From Argopecten irradians (taxonomy: Eukaryota; Mollusca; Bivalvia; Pectinida; Pectinidae), in NCBI RefSeq assembly GCF_041381155.1, contig NC_091134.1, forward strand, positions 35,283,540 to 35,347,539: DNA of 64,000 nt, written 5' to 3'. The translations under genes and the position numbers were made by a program. Positions 25,685 through 34,997 of this stretch are shown here, in pieces (within the stretch, counting starts at the first letter, position 1; the number at the start of each line of letters is the position of its first letter). The notes beneath the pieces were generated by a model, which saw only the letters and a list, made by a program, of their open reading frames with translations, was not told where the DNA came from and did no database searches.

Positions 25685-25945
25685 GATTAGATTTCGTGGG
25701 CAGTTAGAATTCACGAAAAGTATCTCAGAGCGAAAATACATCGCTGTGTGAATTAGCTGCTGTGCATGAATACGCGAAATGAAGTCGCTGTGTGAATAAG
25801 GTGTTTGGCATGAATACGCGAAATGAAGTCGCTGTGTGAATAAGGTGTTTGGCATGAATAAGCTGCTAGGCATGAATACGCGAAATGAAGTCGCTGTGTG
25901 AATTAGCTGCTGGGCATGAATACGCGAAATGAATTCGCTGCGATG
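25685..25945. repeat. 44-bp minisatellite, four units, inside a MITE relic
   Basis: The unit CATGAATACGCGAAATGAAG plus GTCGCTGTGTGAAT-type sequence starts at 25765, 25809, 25871 and 25915: spacings 44, 62 and 44. The 62 spacing contains an extra 18-base piece (GCATGAATAAGCTGCTAG). The left flank (GTGCGATTAGATTTCGTGGG) matches the interior of the MITE at 14.6 kb, and the unit resembles that family's terminal segment. The array lies just upstream of the 459-aa gene, in its promoter or first intron. Confidence 0.85.
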
Positions 25946-26079
25946 ATAAGTTGATAAGTTTAAGTTAAAACATGACTATAGTATTTAATACATACATACA
26001 ACGCTAGCTTATTGTTTTAAGTATTTTGTATGTTTGTATATTGCAGGAGCAGTTCCAAAAGAAAACAATTCCGCACAAA

Positions 26080-27459
26080 ATGCAGCAGGATAAAAAGCCG
26101 AAAAAACACGGCATGGTGGATAGGTTGAAAATAAAGGGGACTCCAGCTCCTCGGAACACACCGACATCGCCGTTGTTGTCTATGTCAAAAGCAAATAGGG
26201 CGTCTAATCCGAATGTAGCAGCTGTTGACAAGTCTTATGAATTCATCTTGCGTAAAGCAAACAGAAAGGCACTGGAGCAGATGCCAGCGGGGCCAAGTCA
26301 CATCACCAGGCGTATGGACTTCTTGAACAGGATCCAGAATGCCAATTTCGGAATATCAACAATGGACTCTCCGTATATCACAAGTGAGGGAACAGTTGTT
26401 GATGATAGGCCGAAATTTGTTCTTTGTGGACAACCGATCAACGGGTATTCTCCAAAGTCGTTTATAAAGTATTTTAGTGACCAAAGAGTTGGGAATTTTA
26501 AAACCTCTGCACATGAGATATATAGGGCGCGTCACAGCGGTGTTAAAAACAGAGCTAGAAGTGAGCCGTCGTGGGGGAAGACAGACAGACAAAATGGCGA
26601 TAGTTTATCTGCGAAGACAGATTTCAAAGACACTAGAAGTATACATTCATCGTCCTATATCTCTGTTCCCTCCTCGGCTACTGAGAGTGTCACCCTCCCA
26701 GCCATGCGACCATCGCCAGTGGATAAGGCGAAGACTTCTTTCGAACTGAAAGGGAGAAGTTTCAAGGCTGTGAACGGTCTAAGTCTAGGATTTCCTTCTT
26801 CTGTCAGTGGAGATTTCGTAATATCAAAATCGAATTCGAGAGTATCAAAAGAGGACAAGAAGGAAACGGACGGAACGACTTCTACCTCAACTCAACCTAA
26901 TACATCCGGATCTGCTTTCTTACATATTAACAATGACCCACAGGAAGTGAAAATTTCAGCAGACAACGGTGTGGAGTTCCCTAAACACAATAAGTCGTTT
27001 GCTAAGAAAGGTGTACGCTATTTTAACAATCCTTACAGACTATTGAAGTACAGGGAAAGACAAGTAGCTATCCGGACACAAAACCTAGACATGAAATCAG
27101 TTCAGAAAATAACTAATAGATCTATGTCTAATGATACTATGTCAGAATCAGAAAAAGTTCTGGACAATTTGCCACGAGGTGCTTCATCTGAGCAACTACT
27201 GCTAGAAATGATGTTTGAATCTAACAAGCAAAACACGCGAAGAGCGGTCAGTGGGAAATATTCTGACATTGCTTTACACAGAGACTTAGACGAATATATG
27301 GTAGTGAGAACACCGCCATCTTCCACCAGAGATTCGCCAGTTAAGTCTCACCGAGGGAAGAGTGGGCGGAGATACATGGATGAGCTAGAGGAGGAATCAC
27401 ACTGGGCTGGGAATGACATTAATGAAGTCGGTATTATTAACAGAATACCTTCTAGTTAA
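26080..27459 (+). CDS. Uncharacterised basic, disordered protein, 459 aa, one large coding exon
   Basis: The frame is open for more than 470 codons, but its 5' end is a splice acceptor (TTTGTATATTGCAG ending at 26046). The exon therefore probably begins at 26047 and translation at the first ATG, 26080 (MQQDKKPKKHG). An upstream non-coding exon is implied. I do not recognise the family. The protein is rich in Ser, Lys, Arg and Asn, lacks a signal peptide and membrane segments, and looks disordered apart from two patches: residues about 50-150 (YEFILRKANRKALEQM; VVDDRPKFVLCGQPI at 106-120) and about residues 320-395 (GVRYFNNPYRLLKYRERQ; SSEQLLLEMMFES). The C-terminus is mixed acidic. Arg-Ser and Ser-Pro sites suggest a phosphorylated scaffold, which is inference only. 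It resembles the 455-aa protein at 3.9-5.3 kb in size, composition and a DRP-containing block. Confidence 0.75.
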   Translation: MQQDKKPKKHGMVDRLKIKGTPAPRNTPTSPLLSMSKANRASNPNVAAVDKSYEFILRKANRKALEQMPAGPSHITRRMDFLNRIQNANFGISTMDSPYITSEGTVVDDRPKFVLCGQPINGYSPKSFIKYFSDQRVGNFKTSAHEIYRARHSGVKNRARSEPSWGKTDRQNGDSLSAKTDFKDTRSIHSSSYISVPSSATESVTLPAMRPSPVDKAKTSFELKGRSFKAVNGLSLGFPSSVSGDFVISKSNSRVSKEDKKETDGTTSTSTQPNTSGSAFLHINNDPQEVKISADNGVEFPKHNKSFAKKGVRYFNNPYRLLKYRERQVAIRTQNLDMKSVQKITNRSMSNDTMSESEKVLDNLPRGASSEQLLLEMMFESNKQNTRRAVSGKYSDIALHRDLDEYMVVRTPPSSTRDSPVKSHRGKSGRRYMDELEEESHWAGNDINEVGIINRIPSS

Positions 27460-30400
27460 AAAATGAGTAATGGCTGAAGCGACGTACTTGTCCGCCACTC
27501 AAAAGTATTACGATAATATATTAAAACTATGTAATTATGCCATGCTATGTTAAGATATATTTTAAGTAACTTATTAGTATCTAATTATTGACTTAATTTA
27601 AAGCTTGGCTGTTTTGAAGTACAGAAAATGACATCCAGGTATTTGGTATACCAACATATTTAATCTTGATTTAAAATGTAACTATTTGCTATAAAAAAAC
27701 GTCACGTTTTTATAACTGCTAGAGTGAATATTACATTTGACATATTTGAGTAAATAATGAACTACAAAAACACTATGAAAAAATAATGCGCTACTGGTTA
27801 TTTCATCCAAAATTCAAATGTGCCTTAGTCATGGCAGTTTTTAAGACCCAGTAGCAATATGTAGCAATCACAACATTATGGGGATTTTCGACAATCTTCT
27901 GGAATTCGGAAGTTGATATCCAATTATCACTTTCGAACATTATATCAGTAGATCTTTTTTTTTTAATTAAGATGCATATGTAATGCTGTTGTTATAATGA
28001 GTATTACATATTGAAATCAGAAAATTGAACGGCGCCAGAATGTATCCTTTCTAATTTCTACAAATCGAAAATGGAAATATGTACTATGAACATAATCTTT
28101 TTATTTTAACTGGTTCATGTTGTAATGTTTTGTCTTAAATTAAATAGACTTTTAAGTCATTAAACTTAACATGTTATGTTTTACACTATACAATTCGTTA
28201 AAAAGCTCTAGTATCAGTATTAAACATGTGCCTTATTATATCCTCATTGTTGACGTACATTTTACTTTGTCATTGCTCAAATCATTAAAGCGTTTTACTG
28301 GACAAAAAATTATTGTTTTTTTTCCCATACATTATTTGAACGAAGCTTTCACGGGTTATTTCCCTTGATCTGTAGGTTTTTTTCATCTTTAGGCAATACG
28401 TTTAATCTGTAACATACATGGAAAAAAGGTGATGACAAATAAAAAAACAACGTAACGAAAGGTATGGAGACTTGCTAGAAAGTAAGCAAATTAATCATTA
28501 TAACACGTGTACATAAATCTATGAAAGAATGACATATTAACAAGATTTAATGCACAATCATTGAAATAAATCATGAAAACCACCCGTAAAACAACAAATG
28601 ATATCGCGGTCAGTGGTGACATAAGAATTATAACATATGAAGAACAATAAGCAAACACTGTTTTCGTATTAATTAACATAAAGAAATCTTTTCCTTTTTA
28701 AAAAACCAATATGTATCCTACATATAGTTCCTAGACCAAACACAGGAAAGATATTACTTAGTTACGCTCCTTGACACCAAGAATGGGTAATCTTGTGAAT
28801 TTAGCAGAAACGAGACTTTCGTTCATTTTTAAAACATTACTAACGATATAAAAATTATCATAATGGATTAACTAACGCGTTGATACCATATCATAATTAT
28901 ATATTTACATTCTGAGTGTTTCGTAACTATATGAATCAACCATCTGACGAAAACCAACATTTGCCTATGAAAACACTATGAATACAACGATTCTCCTGCA
29001 TTAGCTAATTTCAAACATTACGCCAGTTTCATATAAATAGAAAATAGTCCCCCAAAATATTTTGATGTGTAATCTTTAATGTGTTGTTTCTTGATGTAGA
29101 ATCAACTAAGGTTTACTGTAATAAGTCAATCAAATCTTATTTTAACTATATTTCTGGTTTATCGTTTGTCATTTGCAAAACAAAAGGTCGACCGGAAGAC
29201 GGAAGCTTGAAAACGCGACGTTGTGGAACGACTATGTCATCCATCTGTTCCATTAATCTCGTTTTCTTGTCGTATATGGGTGTCATAATTTTAAATATAA
29301 TATAATAATCTTTCAATAATTTGTATTTTCATAAATTATACTAATGTAAATAATATTATATGGATTGAATGTATTTTCCGAGGAGCGCTAACGCGCTCCA
29401 CAGGATATGTAGATACAAAATTAATATAGCTTCTGCTATTCATAGCCGCTAAGAAAATTAGAAAAATACATTCCATCCCTATATGTTATTGCATTTCGTG
29501 TAACAAAATCCACTAAAGGTGCAAATTACACATTTGAAATAATTTCATCGACACATCAGGCTAAACACACATCACACTTTACAAGAATTTTTTCAAGCGT
29601 TTTAAACATGAACAAGAAGCAAATGTAAGGGAGACAACTCTGACTGTCTTGCAAATAAAAAAATATGAACCACTTCTCTATCTACAAGGATTTTAGTCTT
29701 TTAGTTACTATAGTTTCTTTTAGGTTTTGTTTGCATTAAATTGCGTTAGCATTCTAGAAAAATCGATATTTAAATAAAAACGACACAAGTCTTTTTTTTT
29801 TAAATATTTTTGTTCGACATTCTTTTGCAACGTACATATTATAACGTACACGATTAGGAATGCTTACAACATCAATACACCTGTATGACCAGCATATACA
29901 ACAAACAAACACACAGATAGCAGATACTGCTCTGTCTACAGATTTAAAAAAGTTTAGTGGGGACAAGTCCAGACTAAACCGGAAAAGTCAACTAAATGAT
30001 ATGTCTTTGTATTGCCAAGGACGTAGACGCAGTATCATTTATGTTTACTACTAAACATATAGAAACGCTACGCTATAAATCAGAACAATGTTACACCAAA
30101 GAGCAGACAATAACTTAAATTTAGAACCAGTGAAAACTAGAATGAAGTCTCCTGTACAATGAGGCATTGAGTAAGACATGTGTTATTGACAGATAGTTTG
30201 GGGTTATTTTTCAACATATTTGCATATCAGCTATAACTTATGCTAAAACATGGCTTAAAATCAATTGAGACTTTTTAACATTCTAAAACAGGCATAAATA
30301 ATATAAAACACACCTATTTCTTGATGGAGAATAATTGCTGCAAAATAATATTAGATATGAAAGGCCAAAGTATCTCTGGCTGGAACTATCGTAGCCTAAG

Positions 30401-30711
30401 ATACTCTGGCCCCGACTCCAAATATCTATCTGTCATTCTGTCTAATTCTGGTGTCAAGGCCAAAGTATCTCTGGCTGGAACTATCCATGTGTACAATTCA
30501 TCGTAGCATGCACCTTTATTTCACATATCAGATCATACAAAACATTTAGTAAGTATATTCAGCGCTACCAATGTCATAAAATAACAACAAACCTATGGTA
30601 TTGTGTAAATAAATTCATGTATACAAGGAGTTTGACTGTATTTGTATTTCACTGAAATCTCGTAGGCAGCCAATACGAAATACATGTACATGTATGCAAG
30701 CACACATCTTC
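27460..30711. other. 3' flank and intergenic stretch, no gene seen
   Basis: The first part is the 3'UTR region of the 459-aa gene; ATTAAA near 27518 could serve as a weak polyadenylation signal. The rest is AT-rich with no coding frame I can support. A 29-bp direct repeat occurs at about 30361 and 30457. Confidence 0.4.
30360..30487 (+). repeat. 29-bp direct repeat, copies about 97 bp apart
   Basis: The segment AGGCCAAAGTATCTCTGGCT with continuing GGAACTATC appears at about 30361 and again at about 30457. Between them lies a partly inverted echo (AAGATACTCTGGCC). A short open frame (30321-30506) covers it but has no recognisable product. Confidence 0.75.
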
Positions 30712-32020
30712 TACGAGGCGCCGATTGGACTTTATCTTTTTTGTAATCAAAATCAATTTTGTGTACAAAAATTGAATTCTATCATAACGAAATCATTTTC
30801 CTATTAAAAAATAATCTTTCAGAACACAAAAATTCATGTTAGTCTATACAAAATTCATTTCTGCCATGACAAAAGTCATTTTTGTGGACGAAATTGAGTT
30901 TTGTTAGACAAAAGTGAAAATTAAACACAAAATCAATTTTGTCTATACACTAAATTCATTTCTGTCATGACAAAATTCATTTTTGTGGACGAAATTGAGT
31001 TTTGTTAGACGAAAGTGAAAATTTAACACAAAAGTCATTTTTGTATACACTAAATTAATTTCTGTCATGACAAAATTCATTTTTGTGGACGAAATTGAGT
31101 TTTGTTAGACAAAAGTGAAAATTGAACACAAGAGTCAATTTTGTCACTTAATCCAAATATGGATATATGCAAATGAACTGTCTCATCACGATTTTGTAAC
31201 GTTGCCTCTCAATGGATATAGTGACTGTTGGTATGACACTCGCACACGGTAATGGAGACCGCGAGTACCTGTGTTTATATCATCCGTTATATTATTGTGG
31301 ATATTTAATATACTTACATTGATCAGCAGAATATGTCCCGAATTCTTGTGAAAGGCGCATGCTCTGGAATATCATTTATTATGCCTAGTAGATTGGGAGG
31401 GAGGTTATGATATCAAGTACAGGCCGATTACGTACATACAGAAATGAATAGTCAATGGAAAATAGTCTTTCAAGGGAAATGCACATGAATTATCACAAGC
31501 GTAATGATAACGTACATATGCAACATATATTCGTTCACTATCACAACTTCCAAGTCTGGTTACCCTTCGCAAAAAAATGAGCGAACTGTAAGCGACAAGT
31601 AAAGGTCAAACATGGACTCATTTGCATACTTAACTGACGAAAATAAATTCTGTCGAGACGAAATTGAATTCTGTCGAGACGAAAATGATTTTTGTCCACT
31701 GAAAGAAAATTTTGTTTAACAAAATTTATTTTTTTATCATAAGGGAAATGAAGTTATTATAAAAAAACATTTTTGTAAGACGAAAGAGATTTTGTTACGA
31801 TAGAATCCATTTTAACACAAAATTGAATTTTGTCTACAAAATTGAATTTTGTCATGACTTTTGACCACTGAAAGATTGTTTCTATAACAAAATTTATTTT
31901 TGAAATATGTTATAAATTTTGTTAATCTGAACTCATTTTTTGTTGAACAGAATTCATTTGTGTCTACACAAAATTGGATTTCGTGTACAATATCACAAGT
32001 GTCCCATTTGGCGCCCCGTA
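30712..32020. mobile_element. Foldback-type DNA element, 1.3 kb, TACGRGGCGCC ends
   Basis: The left end is TACGAGGCGCCGATTGGAC; the right end, in reverse complement, is TACGGGGCGCCAAATGGGAC. The flanks carry an apparent 5-bp target duplication, TCTTC, directly on both sides. Inside each end the arms remain similar in inverted orientation: both have CAATTTTGTGTA, GAATTCT and AATCTTTCAG in the same order. The left arm also contains about three tandem units of roughly 100 bp (phase points near 30860, 30961 and 31061) packed with near-palindromes such as ACAAAATTGAATTTTGT. The right arm has the same motif at 31640-31980. A unique centre (about 31150-31620) has no open frame of useful size, so the element is non-autonomous. 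Superfamily unknown. It lies immediately 3' of the small membrane protein gene. Confidence 0.75.
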
Positions 32021-32083
32021 TCTTCATTGTTGTCCGCTGTATTAGCAAAGACAATAGTTTCATAGAGTATATGCACCATCCTG

Positions 32084-33699
32084 CTATCTGATCCTGGTCA
32101 TCTCCGTCTGGTTCCGTTTATTTTCCGTAGTATCATCATCAGGACTGCCACACGTACACTTCCACAATGTATATAGGTATATACCTATCAACAGGAACGT
32201 CCCTAGGCCAGCTGAGATACCAACAAACTGGTTACTGGTGAAAAAACTTTCCTGGAAATAAAACAAAATTCTCACTACTCTTGCTAAAAATGCAGGAAAA
32301 ACATAAATCTCTCATTATTTCTCTTTATAATGTTTGAATGTGATGTTATCAGAATTGAGCTTCTTCCAAAATCTAATTTTAATTAGACTTCTGATTACAC
32401 TCCACTACCATCTTCTACGATAGGCTTAAATACTTGCGTTGGAGCGTATCGTAAATCATACGTAGAGGAGCGAAATTACAAGTCTAATTTTAATTAGATT
32501 GGCTTCTTCCAATACTCTGATTTAAAGATACCAAAACGATATGGGTGAAGTACGTTTTCCATCGATTAGTCCCACCTTCCACTGATTATGACGTCATATT
32601 TTTACGTGAGTTTTGTGACGTCACAATTACAGGAATGTGGGACTAATCGACGGTAAATCCTACTTGACCCACATCTTTTTGATACCTTGAATTGATTATG
32701 AACATATTTCTATTGTCGTAAATTATTGACAACAGGGATTGGACACAAGTTTTGCCAACTTAGTAACGTCTTCTACCTTGAAACCCTCGTATTACCAAGC
32801 TTGCATGTCTAAAGTGATGTATTGTTTATTTTTACGTTCTTTTCTTAAATAATCATGTGTCCACAATGAAATACTTATGTCACTACAAAATATCACAAAA
32901 AAGGAAATCAAAATATCAAAATCAATTTTTAACATGTTTTCTCCAAACAGAAACAGTCTACTAAAAACATTATAAAAAAGAAGCAGTTCAAAATGTAGAA
33001 TGATCTTGTAACGGGATACCATACAGAAAGACGAAATATTATTGTCGTTTTAATAAAGGTATGAATAATAAGCGTAATGCTGCATCGTGAGAATATATTG
33101 AATGGTACTGATATATGTTTTATACCAAAAAAATAGGGTTAAGATTTCAACATTCAGCAGTTGTCGGTCACACAATGTACATGTACATTTAACATTGTCT
33201 CAGTAATCTATTTTTATAACGTTTGAATTACAATGAGCATTTACAAAACCCTCATATACATTGAATGTAAACTATAATTAATCGTAAAGGCGAATACCGA
33301 CCTTTTGTTTTATAGATCGTATTTGGTGTTAATTGTAATTTTAATTAATGTAAACAGGTATAATATAATATAAATTACCGTTGTGTCATCCGTTGAATTT
33401 CCACAGAGTATCCCTACAAAAAAAATGCTTTATTAAGATCAATTATATTAAAGGAATCATCCCTATATTACTTTCTGATACCTGAAGCAAACTATAAGTA
33501 TTGTTTGTAGAATAACTTCCATTTAGCGTGAACAAATTGTGTGTATCAGATCACAATATAAATTATCTGAATGATAAACAAAAAGGATGATATAAAATGA
33601 TAAATAAGTGACATGCATATGAAATAACCTACCGTCAAACGTAACCAACACTAAAATTAAACCCACGTGCAGCTTAAACAATGCTATTCTTATCTCCAT
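32084..33699 (-). CDS. Small single-pass membrane protein, 89 aa, three exons
   Basis: Coding exons on the minus strand: 33633-33699, 33379-33413 and 32084-32251, assembled from GT-AG sites (donors GACG|GTAGGT and ACG|GTAATT; acceptors TTTTTTGTAG and TTTATTTCCAG). Exon lengths of 67, 35 and 168 nt keep frame to the stop at 32084. The protein starts MEIRIALFKLHVGLILVLVT, a plausible signal peptide ending near the ILCG stretch. A short polar ectodomain with an NST glycosylation site follows, then one membrane helix (VGISAGLGTFLLIGIYLYTL), and a cytosolic tail beginning WKCTCGSPDDDTT that is charged and Thr-rich. That predicts a type I small integral membrane protein; CTC next to the membrane could be palmitoylated. 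No family recognised. Intron 2 carries two MITEs. An in-frame GTG lies just upstream, but ATG at 33699 is the natural start. Confidence 0.65.
32369..32501. mobile_element. MITE, 133 bp, with 10-bp target duplication GCTTCTTCCA
   Basis: GCTTCTTCCA lies directly on both sides (32359-32368 and 32502-32511). The ends are inverted: left AAATCTAATTTTAATTAGAC, right in reverse complement CAATCTAATTAAAATTAGAC. Length and duplication size fit a Mutator-like (9-10 bp) rather than a Tc1/mariner MITE; that assignment is inference. It lies in intron 2 of the 89-aa gene. Confidence 0.75.
32517..32698. mobile_element. Foldback MITE, arms about 75 bp, with central TGACGTCA words
   Basis: The two halves are imperfect inverted copies. 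Left: GATACCAAAACGATATGGGT, then CATCGATTAGTCCCACCTTCC. Right, in reverse complement: GGTATCAAAAAGATGTGGGT, then CGTCGATTAGTCCCACATTCC. Each arm has a TGACGTCA-type word near the centre. It starts only about 15 bp after the preceding MITE. Confidence 0.75.
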
Positions 33700-34997
33700 G
33701 TCCACTTCCTCATTTTCCGTGGTTCACTTTGTTTTCACTAGGCGAAATCAGTTTTAAACTTTTGCTGTACATGTAAAACTAGCTTTTACTTCCATAACCA
33801 TTTCTATTAAGTAACCGCATTTCGAAATCTCACCGTTTCATGCAACCAACGTGCACTACATTGCCCGATTGATTGTAAACTAATCTCCGATCTTGTCTTT
33901 ATAAATCGACCATGGTATAAATTCAGCATTGATCATGATATATCTCAATGACTCATGGTAAGCACCCGCGTGGTACCATTGTGTGTCTATGAAGAAGTAA
34001 ATTAAACTGCATACTTGATTAAATAAAGGGTAGGATATCGAGTACTTGTATTTTAATGTTTAAACTACGACAAGGGATATAATTGGAGTAGGATATATGA
34101 TAATACATGATGCATCAGATTAACTTAATATAGAAACGTTCAATTTTGTCAATGTTATTTTTTGTTCTGGCTATGTCATTTAAACAATTTCTCAGCTTTA
34201 TTTCAACACTGTGTATTTCCTCTTTTGTTTGACAAACGAAACTACTTCAGATCAGAATGCTTTTTGAATTCGCATATAATACCACAAAAAATGATTGAAT
34301 AATGGGTTTTGTTAGGATAGGGAATTTCCTATGACAATTAGACCAGAATCAAATCATATATATCAAATTCATTGAATAAGTTATTCTAAAGACTAGTAAC
34401 CAACCATAAACTTTTATTTTATTCACTTATTTATTTTTGTAATGTTAACTTCAACAACGCCTTCAATTGGTTGTATATATGTCACGTAAGTCATTCATTG
34501 GGGATGAGGATGTCCTTTCAGATCAGTCAATTAAGTTGACCATAAAATGCCAACTGAAGAGAGGTGAACTGAAGCAGTTTCTTACTCGCAATGCTGACAT
34601 CTCAGATTATCTGGTAGAATCGATGACGACGTAAAAGTCTTCATCGTTGATAACGACAGTGAGTCTTTCAGATAACGAAGTGTCAGAATAAGCTATCAGA
34701 TTTGCTAATGACAAACGAGATATTTCATCATTAGGAGTTGCACGACAGGAGCCAGCAATAACCCTGACCCTATTTTAACTTGAAATTTACCTCTCACGAG
34801 ATATTTTAACGTAATACGATCAATGAGTGTTTACTTTGTGCACCGGATCCCGTCGAAAAGAACTATTTGCTGAATGGCCTACATAAGGTAGCTTTTCTCT
34901 ACCTTTAACCACCGCCGTGAAATTCAGTCTGTCGAGTTTTCTGCACGTAGGCCATACCATACTTAGAAAATAACAAAGTTCGCCAAGAAGAAGAACA
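33700..34997. other. Spacer between two divergent genes
   Basis: About 1.3 kb between the start codons of the 89-aa gene (-) and DUF1772 copy A (+); it must hold both promoters unless there are upstream exons. A 51-codon open frame at 34479-34634 is listed separately. No TATA box or other core element stands out. Confidence 0.4.
34479..34634 (+). other. Short orphan ORF, 51 aa, possible gene relic
   Basis: ATG to TAA encodes a 51-residue polar peptide with protein-like composition (SIKLTIKCQLKRGELKQFL then TRNADISDYLVESM). It is unlike the hydrophobic chance frames nearby. No family recognised and no splice sites found. It could be a fragment of a dead transposase or host gene, or a short upstream exon. 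Confidence 0.2.

Noticed and set aside
25643-25873. 76-codon minus-strand frame with repeated peptide
   Set aside because: It is a translation of the 44-bp minisatellite and flanking MITE.
30890-31140. CRISPR-like regular spacing of repeats
   Set aside because: The units are contiguous tandem repeats within a foldback transposon in animal DNA, without unique spacers.
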